Assembly: GCF_025060755.1 (NCBI RefSeq)
Contig: NZ_JANYUY010000063.1
Span: 1-40,712 of the forward strand
Direction: 5' to 3'
DNA from: Paenibacillus doosanensis
GTDB lineage: Bacteria; Bacillota; Bacilli; Paenibacillales; NBRC-103111
Length of the DNA: 40,712 bases
Shown: in pieces, positions 1 to 8,683 of the stretch
Position numbering within the stretch: the first letter of the stretch is position 1
How the letters are laid out: each line of letters opens with the position of its first letter
Program-made: the position numbers and the translations under genes
The notes under the pieces: model-generated
What the model was told of the DNA's origin: nothing
The model's input: the letters and a program-made list of their open reading frames with translations, nothing else
Database searches by the model: none

Positions 1-1
1 C

Positions 2-259
2 GCCACCAGCGAATTTGAAGCCAACACGCTCGACCTCCTGATTAAGCTGCTGTCCTACAACTTGTTCGAACGCTTCAAAAGCGATTGCTGCGAACCGGTA
101 CATCAGCCCTATACGATTGCCCGATTCCGCTTGGAGTTTTTTCATTGCGCAGCAACGCTCGTTCGGCACAGTCGATCAGTTGTGCTCAAGCTGATCAAGG
201 ATTTTGGCAACCAACACGCTTGGAAGCGTATCGAAGCTAAAGTGGTTCAATTGGAATGA
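2..259 (+). pseudogene. Transposase C-terminal fragment (DDE type, IS1380-like)
   Basis: The frame is open from base 2 to a stop at 257-259, so the fragment enters from outside the window. Its 85 residues contain NLFERFKSDCCEP, YTIARFRLEFF and LVRHSRSVVLKL, which resemble the C-terminal end of DDE transposases of the IS1380 type. The family is assigned from memory of such proteins and is moderately sure; that it is a transposase C-terminus is more secure. No catalytic residues are in view. Whether the upstream part is intact cannot be seen. It lies next to a second, clearly broken insertion sequence, so this edge is probably a graveyard of mobile elements. Confidence 0.55.
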
Positions 260-434
260 CACTTCCCAACATTTCACATGGAAAACGAAAGTGCCTCTTC
301 ACTGGGGAGGGGGCAGTTATCCTCATGTGGCTAAGTCGTTCAAATCCCGCTGGCACTATCTCCATTTTTTTACTTTCAGTGAACCGCTCATCGAAATTTT
401 CCGCCGCATTCTTATGCGCTTTCGAAATTCAGGA

Positions 435-784
435 TTACTTAAGATTGACGTAGTCTGCTTCCACCAGAAGACCGAGCACCGCGGTAAATAACTTTCTCCA
501 GTACATCCCTTCATTCGTTTGAGCGAAAGCGATTAATGGTACGGAAATCCAGAAACTGCCAGGCGGCTTTGGTGCGCATCTTCGGACTAGCTATCTCGGC
601 CCCACCAGGATAGGCATCATCAAAGATTTGATCATCTAGGCGATTCACTACGTCGTTGATCAGGCGTACCGAATATTGGGCTGGGATAACTCCTTCTAAA
701 TCCACTGGCAAAAACAATTGAGCATGTTATATTGAAATGTACAAAGAAACCGTTCTTTTCGTAGATGGTGGGTGATACCTCCAT
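435..784 (-). pseudogene. Degenerate IS1182-family transposase remnant
   Basis: On the minus strand, the piece LPVDLEGVIPAQYSVRLIND followed by DDQIFDDAYPGG matches the N-terminus of IS1182-family transposases. The reading then jumps to DFRTINRFR with an apparent internal loss of some tens of codons. After a stop near 511 it shifts frame, and the family-like segment AVLGLLVEADYVNL appears at about 435-480. Upstream, an ATG at 784 opens MEVSPTIYEKNGFFVHFN in another frame, which joins the main frame only through a frameshift near 725. The element is therefore broken by at least two frameshifts, a stop and a deletion, and cannot encode a working transposase. Confidence 0.8.
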
Positions 785-806
785 TTTACTAAAGGACGGT
801 TTCTTT
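743..806. terminator. Long stem-loop inside the IS1182 remnant, terminator-like
   Basis: AAAGAAACCGTTCTTT (743-758) pairs with AAAGGACGGTTTCTTT (791-806), a 16-bp stem with one G:T pair. A run of T follows on the plus strand. The loop holds a weaker nested hairpin. It sits just inside the element end, where many insertion sequences carry structures that block incoming transcription. It could also end the long minus-strand glycan operon, since no other hairpin lies between 888 and here. Confidence 0.5.
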
Positions 807-858
807 TTTGATTAATATTTTTAAATAAACTTGGGTTGCCACTGGTCATTTTTCATGA

Positions 859-873
859 CTTATGGGACAGCCC
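859..873. repeat. Probable terminal end of the IS1182-like element
   Basis: Read on the minus strand the sequence begins GGGGCTGTCCCATAAG, a motif typical of IS1182-type element ends, and it lies upstream of the transposase remnant as expected. The matching opposite end is not visible. It lies only about 15 bases beyond the stop codon of the GT-C-like gene ending at 888. Confidence 0.45.
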
Positions 874-887
874 CTTTCAATAAACTT

Positions 888-2654
888 TTACTTTATGGAG
901 AAATCAGAAATAGCCATTGATAGCTTTCTATTGTCCTGACTACCTTTGAGAACATCACTTGGTATTAGCGCTTTCTCATCAGAAACAAAAACTATTCTAT
1001 TGCTTCCTTTATATGGAATATTGAAAGTGGCCAATTTTGATGTGGTTTCTATAATTCCTTCGTATACCTTAACATCGTTAACAAATATTTTGCAGTTACT
1101 TTGAGAGTAAAACCTTGATAGATTGACATTCACAACTGCATTGTCGTTTTTTGTATACACAGTCATTTCAGCTCTCTCTGGTGTCCATCTGTATTTTTGG
1201 TTATCGTGTTGTTCCAAGCCTTCCCATCCAATAAGGAAAGAGGCTTCAGTATCTTGGGTGAATATATCTTCATTTGCAGCAAATCTTTTTACAAACCGTA
1301 GGTCAGATACACTTAGTTTTGGGCTTCCATTCTCATACCTAAGTTTACCAGTAATAGGATCCATAAGAAGAGTTTTACGTATGCCTTCATCATTTGAAAT
1401 TGAAATAGGCAACTTATCGATAAAACGAATTTCCCCTCCTAATGCACGTTCTGCAAATATTTCTTCAGGAGGATTATAAAATGATGGGGCTACTGATATA
1501 ACAAATTTAGCTAATGGGCTAAACGAAACGTGATTATCTCCTTTATAGAGAGACATACAAGTAAATGTAATGATGCCTGTAATGATCACAAACAACGAAG
1601 AAGTTGCCATAAATGTTCTTTTTTTCATACTGCAAGCATAGCTAGTCGTGCCTACTGCCAACATTGGAATAAACCAGACAGAGTAACGATTAATGTACAT
1701 CATTCCACTATTCCAATTTGCCTGCGGGGAACAAATTAAACCGAATATAAATAGTATAATCACACTTGCAATAGCTAATTTATCTTTTTTCCAAACTGCC
1801 AAGAGAATCATAATGAGTAAAACAGGAACATAAGCAAGCAAACCAAAATTCAAATCATAAAACAGACTTGCAATTCGATTTAGTGAAATTTCTTCGAAAG
1901 ATGCCGAATCTTTTCCAATCAGACTTGGTGTGTGATATAAAACATAGAAAAAGATATATTGAATTAATACTACAGCGGATGCAAAAGTGCAGTAAATTAA
2001 TTTTTTAGTTATCTTACGAGCCCTTAGAAGTACAAACCACCAAACTACAAAAGGAATAATAGATAGTCCTGGGTTTTGAAGTGAACCAATTGCCGGTAAT
2101 AAGCAGGCCCAAAAATAGCGTTTATTAAGAAACTCAAGCAATCCTAAAAATAGTAAACAATATGAAAATACCTCTGGACTTGACCAAGGCAAATATAATA
2201 GTATAGGGTTGAACAAATGAATTAAAACTAACCAAATTTTCCCTCTATTTTCTACATTAGTTTTATAAACAATCCACCAAAACACAAGTAGATACAAAAT
2301 AACGTTAACTAATTGAAATTGAATAAAGGGATGTAAATGTAGTATTTTCGCAAAAAAATAAGGAATTGCACATATAGCTGAATAAATCCAAAAGTGCCAA
2401 AAATAAACTCTGTCATTCAGAGCTTTAGTAGCCCCACTAAAACCGAGATGTACATCATATTCTTTCCATAATTCTTGTAGTTGAGCATTATCCTCCGAGG
2501 TAAATTGCGGAGATAAGTGATTGGCAAATGAGATGGTCATCCCCATATATTCACTAGCATCGCCATACAATTTAGGCTTATGAACTATTGCCCATATTAA
2601 TAAAATAGCAGATACAATAATCATAAAACTAAGTAAAAGTTTCCTTCTTGTCAT
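888..2654 (-). CDS. Polytopic GT-C-like membrane glycosyltransferase (paralog 1)
   Basis: The 588-residue protein has an N-terminal membrane anchor (about 7-24), an exposed loop with YGDASEY (Asp32, Glu35), roughly ten further hydrophobic segments to about residue 375, and a non-membrane C-terminal region of about 190 residues with the motif GWEGLEQ...YRWT. Membrane segments with an acidic pair in the first outer loop are the layout of GT-C transferases, which use polyprenyl-phosphate sugars outside the membrane. It is clearly paralogous to the protein at 3521-5335, sharing NWNSGMMYINRYSVW and SPLAK...YNPP. The ATG follows a GGAG motif by 8 bases. Last gene of the minus-strand cluster. Substrate is inferred from its neighbours to be polyprenyl-phosphate ribose; the sequence does not prove it. 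Confidence 0.6.
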   Translation of the reverse strand: MTRRKLLLSFMIIVSAILLIWAIVHKPKLYGDASEYMGMTISFANHLSPQFTSEDNAQLQELWKEYDVHLGFSGATKALNDRVYFWHFWIYSAICAIPYFFAKILHLHPFIQFQLVNVILYLLVFWWIVYKTNVENRGKIWLVLIHLFNPILLYLPWSSPEVFSYCLLFLGLLEFLNKRYFWACLLPAIGSLQNPGLSIIPFVVWWFVLLRARKITKKLIYCTFASAVVLIQYIFFYVLYHTPSLIGKDSASFEEISLNRIASLFYDLNFGLLAYVPVLLIMILLAVWKKDKLAIASVIILFIFGLICSPQANWNSGMMYINRYSVWFIPMLAVGTTSYACSMKKRTFMATSSLFVIITGIITFTCMSLYKGDNHVSFSPLAKFVISVAPSFYNPPEEIFAERALGGEIRFIDKLPISISNDEGIRKTLLMDPITGKLRYENGSPKLSVSDLRFVKRFAANEDIFTQDTEASFLIGWEGLEQHDNQKYRWTPERAEMTVYTKNDNAVVNVNLSRFYSQSNCKIFVNDVKVYEGIIETTSKLATFNIPYKGSNRIVFVSDEKALIPSDVLKGSQDNRKLSMAISDFSIK

Positions 2655-2689
2655 TATATTTACTCCGCTCTATTAAATTAACTCAATTT

Positions 2690-3064
2690 TTACCCTCTGG
2701 ATAATATCATTACCCCTAAACAAATCACGCAAATGCCCGTTATTTTATAAACTGATAAACTTTCTCCCAAGTAATAATATCCAATAACTGCAGCAATAAT
2801 ATAGCCCAAGCTCAAGAAAGGATAAGCATAACTCACTTGAACTCTAGAAAGCACAACTAACCATACAAATAAGCTTATTACATAACTTCCTATTCCACTC
2901 CATATATATGCATTCTTTATAATTGACGGTAATAATCCAATAATTGTTTGAATATCAAAACTTAATTTACCTACTAAATCCATACCCTTTTTTAATAGCA
3001 ATTGTGCAATTGCATTCAATACGACCCCTATTAGAATCAATATAAAATTAATCAAAAATTTCAC
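2690..3064 (-). CDS. EmrE/EamA-like four-helix membrane protein, putative lipid-linked sugar flippase subunit
   Basis: A 124-residue protein made of four membrane helices. It carries the small multidrug resistance/EamA-half signature: NAIAQLLLKKGM after helix 1, an SYAYPFLSLGYI segment, and a last helix ending VICLGVMILSRG. ArnE/ArnF, which flip aminoarabinose-phosphoundecaprenol, belong to this fold and size class. Between a phosphatase and two GT-C-like proteins, flipping a polyprenyl-phosphate pentose is the natural reading, but this is inference. The start is uncertain: GTG at 3064 lies almost on top of an AAGG motif, while TTG at 3055 would have better spacing. It probably acts as a dimer. 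Confidence 0.65.
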   Translation of the reverse strand: MKFLINFILILIGVVLNAIAQLLLKKGMDLVGKLSFDIQTIIGLLPSIIKNAYIWSGIGSYVISLFVWLVVLSRVQVSYAYPFLSLGYIIAAVIGYYYLGESLSVYKITGICVICLGVMILSRG

Positions 3065-3068
3065 AACC

Positions 3069-3488
3069 TTAAATTAAATTATTAAGTAAATATAGGAAAG
3101 ATCCTATTAGTATTCCTAATATAATTCCACCAATAACCTCATGCTTCTTATGGCCCATGCTTTCCCTTAATCCACTTTCACCCAGCTTATTAATGATTAT
3201 CATTTTGTTTATTATTTTAGCATGTTTACCAACATTCCGTCTCAATCCAATAGCATCAATAATAACTATTAAAGCAATAGCTAAACCAAGACCAAATATA
3301 GGTGTATTCAGACCTTCTTTTAGGCCGACCAAAGTAACAGAAGTAACTATAATAGTTGTATGCGTACTAGGGAATCCACCATTTCCAATCTTTCCAAAAG
3401 CACCTTTTCCAAATCTAATATAATTTATAAAAAATTTCAAGGAGCCTGATATGAGCCAACCTAAAAAAGGCGCTATAAAATATATCAA
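3069..3488 (-). CDS. Divergent PAP2 family (DUF212/YuiD-like) membrane phosphatase
   Basis: The protein matches the divergent PAP2 family: GNGGFPSTHTT, then IDAIGLRRNVGKHAK, then GHKKHEVIGG near the C-terminus, in a frame of about four membrane helices. I prefer the TTG at 3488, which has AAGGAAGGTG at good spacing upstream and gives 139 residues; an ATG at 3509 would add seven residues without a clear ribosome-binding site. Family members are thought to dephosphorylate membrane-associated phosphates, but few have been characterised. Its position two genes after a UbiA-type phosphoribosyltransferase suggests that it removes the 5-phosphate of polyprenyl-phosphoryl-5-phosphoribose, the step assigned to the PAP2 protein Rv3807c in mycobacteria. 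Confidence 0.75.
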   Translation of the reverse strand: MIYFIAPFLGWLISGSLKFFINYIRFGKGAFGKIGNGGFPSTHTTIIVTSVTLVGLKEGLNTPIFGLGLAIALIVIIDAIGLRRNVGKHAKIINKMIIINKLGESGLRESMGHKKHEVIGGIILGILIGSFLYLLNNLI

Positions 3489-3520
3489 AACTACACCTTC
3501 CTTATACATTAACTAATTTT

Positions 3521-5335
3521 TCAATCAATATTAATTGTTGAAACAAAAAAACTCAACTCTCTAGTATCATTGTTATTAAGTTCTTTAATTTCCTGTGGAA
3601 TTGTACTGGAAGAAGTAGATAATATCTTCAATGTATTAAGGCCTGAATTTACGCTTCCTTTAAAAGCTATTTTCTGAGGCTCTACTCCTATTGTCCCAGT
3701 AAAAATAACTTGTTCATTTAGTAAAATAATACAATCTCTTTCTTTATAGAAACTTCCTATAACAATTTCAAACTTGCTATTTTTTTGTTGATTAGAATTA
3801 AAGATTAGGTCTGAGGTTTGGTTAGTCCATCTATAATTATTATTTTGGGATTTTTCAATACCATACCAACCCGACAGGAAAGTTGCCGTTGTTGTATTAC
3901 TAAAAATATCTTGATTGGGCTCAAAGTTTGACAAACTATAAATAGCATTTGATTTCACAAACTGATATTTGCCGTCAAGATACCCTTGTATTCCAAATTT
4001 ATTTTGTTGGTATTCTTTCCTCATCCCGGTCGAACTCCATACCGCTACACTAGATGGGAATTGGTCTTTCGGTACTTCCCTACCTAAAGATCTTTCAACG
4101 AATACTTCGTAAGGTGGATTGTATAACGAAGGCACTGTTGAAAATGCAATCTTCGCCAAAGGACTGAACTTCAAATAATTTGTACCATCATACTTAGTAA
4201 TACAATAAATTAATACAGTGCCTGAGGAAAGAATGAATACCAGTGAAATTATAGCCAAATTCCTGAACTTAAGGTTGGTGAAATAATCAATGGTGGAAAA
4301 GATAATTATTGGTATCATCCATACACTATAACGATTAATATACATCATTCCGCTATTCCAGTTAGCCTGGGTCGCACAAATCATAGATAACATCAAGAGA
4401 ACTATCGCCCAAAAAATAACCTCTTTATTCAATCTAAAAACCAACCAGATAAATCCAATAAGAAGAACAGGAATAAACAAAATCATACCAAAATTCAAGT
4501 CAAAAAATAAGCTTGATATTTTACTAATTGTAATTAGACTGCTGGAAGCATATCCACTAGAAGCTATAATATTAAATTGTTTGTAATTAATATAATAAAA
4601 CAAATAGGGAACAAGAACTATGCAAGAACAAAAACTCATGACAATAAATGACTTATCAATTTTTTTTGTTGAAAATATATAAAAAATAATAATACAGGCT
4701 ACCATAATGGCTATTGCGGGGTTTTGCAACGAAGCCAAGGATATCAACACAACTGAGCTTAATAATCTTTTCTCGTATAATTCAATTAGTCCTATAAACA
4801 AAAGTACATAACTAAAAACTTCAGGGTGACTCCAAGGTAAATATAACCAAATGGGGCTTAGAATACTCGCTAAAATTAACCAAGTCTTCTTTCGAATAGA
4901 AAATGAATTTTTGTGCAATATCCACCAAAACATAATGATAAGAAATATTGCATTTGTTATTTGAAATACTTTAAAAGTATTTAGATGAAATAATTTCAAC
5001 ATAAAAAAAACAGGTACACATATTAAAGAATAAAACCAAAAATGATAGGAATAAAAGTTGCCAGACAAGTCTTTAAAATACCCCGAATAGTCTATATTTT
5101 TTATAACGTTAGCATCGATATTATACTGTAACGCTGTTGAATGAATAATTTCAATATCTTCTTTCTTCAAATCAGGAGTAAAATGATTCGCAAAGGATAC
5201 AATCATTCCAAAATACTCCCAACCATCACCATATCTATTAGGTTTATGATAGAGTGTTACCAATATCAATATTATGGAAAAAACTATAAATAATTTCGAA
5301 ATAACTCCATGAATTTTTTTTTTAGAAATATCCAT
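3521..5335 (-). CDS. Polytopic GT-C-like membrane glycosyltransferase (paralog 2)
   Basis: This 604-residue protein has the same plan as the one at 888-2654: an N-terminal helix (about 14-29), an outer loop with YGDGWEY (Asp37, Glu40), about ten more helices, and a soluble C-terminal region with GWYGIE...YRWT. The shared LYLPWSHPEVFSYVLLF-type segment and the NWNSGMMYINRYSVW segment are nearly identical in the two. Strong divergence elsewhere argues for old duplication and different acceptor or linkage specificity. The ATG is preceded by GGGGAT at about 8 bases. It lies 11 bases from the phosphatase gene and 15 from the UbiA-type gene. Polyprenyl-phosphate-ribose as donor is an inference from context. 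Confidence 0.6.
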   Translation of the reverse strand: MDISKKKIHGVISKLFIVFSIILILVTLYHKPNRYGDGWEYFGMIVSFANHFTPDLKKEDIEIIHSTALQYNIDANVIKNIDYSGYFKDLSGNFYSYHFWFYSLICVPVFFMLKLFHLNTFKVFQITNAIFLIIMFWWILHKNSFSIRKKTWLILASILSPIWLYLPWSHPEVFSYVLLFIGLIELYEKRLLSSVVLISLASLQNPAIAIMVACIIIFYIFSTKKIDKSFIVMSFCSCIVLVPYLFYYINYKQFNIIASSGYASSSLITISKISSLFFDLNFGMILFIPVLLIGFIWLVFRLNKEVIFWAIVLLMLSMICATQANWNSGMMYINRYSVWMIPIIIFSTIDYFTNLKFRNLAIISLVFILSSGTVLIYCITKYDGTNYLKFSPLAKIAFSTVPSLYNPPYEVFVERSLGREVPKDQFPSSVAVWSSTGMRKEYQQNKFGIQGYLDGKYQFVKSNAIYSLSNFEPNQDIFSNTTTATFLSGWYGIEKSQNNNYRWTNQTSDLIFNSNQQKNSKFEIVIGSFYKERDCIILLNEQVIFTGTIGVEPQKIAFKGSVNSGLNTLKILSTSSSTIPQEIKELNNNDTRELSFFVSTINID

Positions 5336-5350
5336 TAAGAAAATCCCCGC

Positions 5351-6262
5351 TTACTCGAAATAATATAAAATAATGGCTACAGTTAAAGCATATAAAACTA
5401 TTGTTATTTGTAGTGGTTTATCCTGTATTAATACTTTTTCAGGACTCCCTCCCTTATCTTGCATATAAATCAGATATAAGTATCTAAATATACCATATAA
5501 TACATAAGGAATTGTCCACATCAACTGAATGGTTCTTCCTGATGTAAATGTAAATAACGAGTAGCTGATTATTGTTGCAGTTGTAACAATGCTATTCAAT
5601 TGATTAATCAATTCAGGGGAGTAGTGCTCCAATACTTTTCGGTGAGATCCCTTAGAATCTTGGAGCAAAATTAGTTCATGCCTACGTTTGCTTAATGCTA
5701 AAAATAAAGCTAGTAATAAGGTACAAATTAGAAACCAGGGAGTAAAATGGACTTCAATAACCAATCCTCCGCCAATTGCTCTCAAGACAAAACCTGCAGC
5801 AATAATCATTACATCAAGAATAACTACATTTTTTAATTTTAAAGAATAAGCAACATTTATAATAAAATATATACTTAAAAGTATTGAAAAAAGTGCGTTA
5901 AGATAAAAACCAATAATCAATGAAATAGCTAATAAAAACACTCCAAAAATCAGCGCAATATATGGGTTCAAAGCTCCTGAAGCCATAGGCCTGAATTTCT
6001 TTTCCGGGTGGTTTTTGTCAGCTTCTCGATCAACAAAATCATTAATAATGTAGACACATCCTGAAACTAAACAAAATAGAATGAATCCGGCAAGAGATTT
6101 CATACTCATATTGAGAGAGATATCTTTAAAAGAAAAAAGAAGCGCTGCGAATACCAGTAAATTTTTCGTCCATTGTTTAGGTCGTAGTTGTTTTAATAGT
6201 AATAATGGAAGTACGTTGTCCAACTTTCCCTTCGCTAAAACTGGAGAACTCAAATTTATCAC
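5351..6262 (-). CDS. UbiA-family prenyltransferase, decaprenyl-phosphate phosphoribosyltransferase-like
   Basis: A polytopic 303-residue protein of the UbiA superfamily. The first Asp-rich motif is NDFVDREADKNHPEKKFRP (about 74-92). A second conserved stretch reads YSLKLKNVVILDV, then GFVLRAIGGG and FLALSKRRHEL. The NDxxDxxxDxxHPxKxFRPxAxG pattern is that of Rv3806c-type enzymes, which transfer 5-phosphoribose from PRPP to polyprenyl phosphate, rather than of quinone or heme prenyltransferases. The annotated start is GTG 6262, but AGAGGGTGA fits a TTG start at 6253 better. It overlaps the preceding glycosyltransferase closely (3-base gap), indicating one transcript. The prenyl acceptor in this organism would be undecaprenyl phosphate. 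Confidence 0.8.
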   Translation of the reverse strand: MINLSSPVLAKGKLDNVLPLLLLKQLRPKQWTKNLLVFAALLFSFKDISLNMSMKSLAGFILFCLVSGCVYIINDFVDREADKNHPEKKFRPMASGALNPYIALIFGVFLLAISLIIGFYLNALFSILLSIYFIINVAYSLKLKNVVILDVMIIAAGFVLRAIGGGLVIEVHFTPWFLICTLLLALFLALSKRRHELILLQDSKGSHRKVLEHYSPELINQLNSIVTTATIISYSLFTFTSGRTIQLMWTIPYVLYGIFRYLYLIYMQDKGGSPEKVLIQDKPLQITIVLYALTVAIILYYFE

Positions 6263-6265
6263 CCT

Positions 6266-7624
6266 CTATGCTTTAAATAAAGAAAAAATAGAATCCGCAA
6301 ATTGATTAATATTCCGATCAAAATTATTAATTAAAATAGAACTGGAGTTTTTTTGGTAATTACACATTACCTTTTTTATCGGTAGATATATATTACTAAG
6401 TTCCCCCATTTTAATTTTGTTGAGAAACTCATTATACTCTTGAACACATTTTAAAATAGTATGTTTATTTCTGGTAAAATCAATTATTCTCTGATTTTTA
6501 AGATCAAATCCCCCGAAATCCAGCAATTTCCTCAAACAATTAACGATATCTTCTTTTTCCTCCTTCCCATAAGAAACCTTTGAAACAATATCCTCCGGAA
6601 ATTCGCTAAAAGAACCAATATCCGTGGTTATAACTGGTTTACCGTGCCCCATAATTCTGAGCAGACTTGCTGAGTTCTCCCCTTGTGTAGGGTACCTCAA
6701 GTTGAAACATATATCGGAAGCAGCGATATAGCGATCAAAATCCTGGAGGTCTACAAAACCAGTAATCACCACTTCATTGGTTAGACCTAATCTTCTTATT
6801 TTATCCTCTAATGGATAATTATCGGCTACTTGACCTACTATATAGAATTTAAAATCCTCAAGAAATTTTTCTTTTTTTAAATCATACAGAGCCTCTAGAA
6901 TTTTATCTACTCGTTTGGTGTGATTAGTAAATCCTAATGTGCTGAAAATTAACTTATTTGGATCCAAGTTTAAATAATTTCTTGCATCAATTTTATTTCT
7001 ATGAACAGTCTCGATATCTTCTGCAATATATGGTGCAGGAATTGGTGCTACAGTTATTGGAACATAGCTTGCAATCTCATGCAACAGTTTTTGTGCAAAT
7101 CGTGAATGAACAATCACGCCTGCCGCGGTATCCAAAACTCTTAAATTTAATGGAAATTGCAATGAATTGGTTTCCCAAATAGGCGGAATTTCTCCTTTTA
7201 CAAACCGCTCCACTTCAAGTAGTCCTTCATTACCATGACTGTAAAACATCTCATCTTCGTATGCTTTAAAATTACCATTCTCCAACGTTTTTGCAGCATA
7301 AAAATGATGTAAAGAAAAGTCGTGGAGAACTACAATACCTGGATACTGAAGCATCAATTCATATATTTCTTTATGGGCATGATAATTATTTCCCATATGG
7401 TAAACAACCGAACTGTATTCTTTCTGAGCATATAACCTTGGGAATTCTTCATGAGTCTTTATGTTAAAATTCATTTTAATTATTTTATTTTCAATTTCAA
7501 AACCATTAGGAACAAATACATCGATTTCATAATATTCTTTTAAATACGGCAGTAAATCTTCACTATAATCGGATATTCCAGAGCGTACAGGATTAAGTGG
7601 TGAAAAGTAGGCTATTTTATCCAT
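6266..7624 (-). CDS. GT4-family glycosyltransferase
   Basis: The 452-residue protein has an N-terminal Rossmann-like half beginning IAYFSPLNPVRSGISDYSE, a donor-binding half with FSTLGFTNHTKRVDKILEAL, and the GENSASLLRIMGHGKPVI segment (about 315-332) where GT4 enzymes bind the nucleotide sugar. About 60 residues after the GT4 fold lack clear similarity to anything I know. No membrane segment or signal peptide is present, so it acts in the cytoplasm. The likely donor is GDP-D-rhamnose, made by enzymes of the same cluster, but specificity cannot be read from sequence. The ribosome-binding site AGGGAT is weak. Confidence 0.85.
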   Translation of the reverse strand: MDKIAYFSPLNPVRSGISDYSEDLLPYLKEYYEIDVFVPNGFEIENKIIKMNFNIKTHEEFPRLYAQKEYSSVVYHMGNNYHAHKEIYELMLQYPGIVVLHDFSLHHFYAAKTLENGNFKAYEDEMFYSHGNEGLLEVERFVKGEIPPIWETNSLQFPLNLRVLDTAAGVIVHSRFAQKLLHEIASYVPITVAPIPAPYIAEDIETVHRNKIDARNYLNLDPNKLIFSTLGFTNHTKRVDKILEALYDLKKEKFLEDFKFYIVGQVADNYPLEDKIRRLGLTNEVVITGFVDLQDFDRYIAASDICFNLRYPTQGENSASLLRIMGHGKPVITTDIGSFSEFPEDIVSKVSYGKEEKEDIVNCLRKLLDFGGFDLKNQRIIDFTRNKHTILKCVQEYNEFLNKIKMGELSNIYLPIKKVMCNYQKNSSSILINNFDRNINQFADSIFSLFKA

Positions 7625-7633
7625 TTTTTATCC

Positions 7634-8680
7634 CTATCTTATAGTTTCAGTTAATCGATCAATTACATTATCCCATGATATGTCCTGAACGATATTGTAA
7701 CCTGCTTGGCCAAAATCAGTAGCCTTAATTTTATTATGATATAAAAAGTTAATTTTCTCGGCTATTTGCTCTTCATGAGACAAGATAAATCCATTAACGT
7801 TATCTTGAACAAACTCCAAAACTCCGCCAGAATCTTCAAATGATATAATGCATTTCTTCGACAAAAAGGCTTCTAAAGTGACATATCCATAATCCTCATC
7901 ATAAGGAGCATAATATACACCGAGGCAGTTAGCCAAATAATGCAGTAACTCAGTGTCATCAATAAACCCAACTAGCTTGATTCTATGCTCAAGATTTAAT
8001 TTATGAATTAGTTTTTGCAAATTCTCTTTCTCAGGCCCAGTCCCTACTATTATGCATTTTACATTATTATCCGTATATTTAATAGCATTTATTAATAAAT
8101 CAATTCTTTTTAATTTGTCCAATCTCCCAACTGACAAGATATAATCATCATAATTTTCGGTGTAATACTTCCCATAGTGTTTAGGAGGATGATAAAGTAC
8201 TTCAGCATTAATATTATTGTATTTATTTAAACGATTCGCGTTATTATTTGAAGTGGTAAATAGCTTATTGCATTCGTTCAAGCTATTCTGGTCGAATCTC
8301 TTAACCAATTCCCTTGTCGACAAGCTTTCGGGAGTATGATCAAACTCACTGTATTGGGTTCCAAATAAATCATAGACTTGTCTAAATTGATGCATCAACC
8401 AAACCACTTTATTAGAATGTTGAACACCATAGGATGGAAACTTCATTGGAATAACTAAATCAATTTTTTCGCCATTACTTTCTGATAGATCAATCAATCG
8501 CCAGTTCAGCATACTCTGAACTAACTGTTCATTGGGATACCATTTGTATGGCAGCGTTATAATATCAGCATCATAATTTCTTTTCAATAATTCTTTTTTC
8601 AAAGATTCCGCATGCAGTTCACCACCACCATAGAAGAAAGGAACTTGTGCATGACAGATTGCAACTTTTCTCTTTTTCAT
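7634..8680 (-). CDS. GT4-family glycosyltransferase
   Basis: A 348-residue cytoplasmic glycosyltransferase. The N-terminus has FFYGGGELHAESL, the acceptor-side loop common to GT4 enzymes. The C-terminal half has ILSVGRLDKLKRIDLLINAI, IIVGTGPEKENLQKL and APYDEDYGYVTLEAFLSKK, with the EDYGYVTLEA glutamates as donor-site residues. The start is supported by AGAGGTTGAATC directly before the ATG. Four bases separate it from the upstream fusion gene. It probably adds one of the chain sugars to the lipid-linked glycan. Confidence 0.88.
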   Translation of the reverse strand: MKKRKVAICHAQVPFFYGGGELHAESLKKELLKRNYDADIITLPYKWYPNEQLVQSMLNWRLIDLSESNGEKIDLVIPMKFPSYGVQHSNKVVWLMHQFRQVYDLFGTQYSEFDHTPESLSTRELVKRFDQNSLNECNKLFTTSNNNANRLNKYNNINAEVLYHPPKHYGKYYTENYDDYILSVGRLDKLKRIDLLINAIKYTDNNVKCIIVGTGPEKENLQKLIHKLNLEHRIKLVGFIDDTELLHYLANCLGVYYAPYDEDYGYVTLEAFLSKKCIISFEDSGGVLEFVQDNVNGFILSHEEQIAEKINFLYHNKIKATDFGQAGYNIVQDISWDNVIDRLTETIR

Positions 8681-8683
8681 GAT

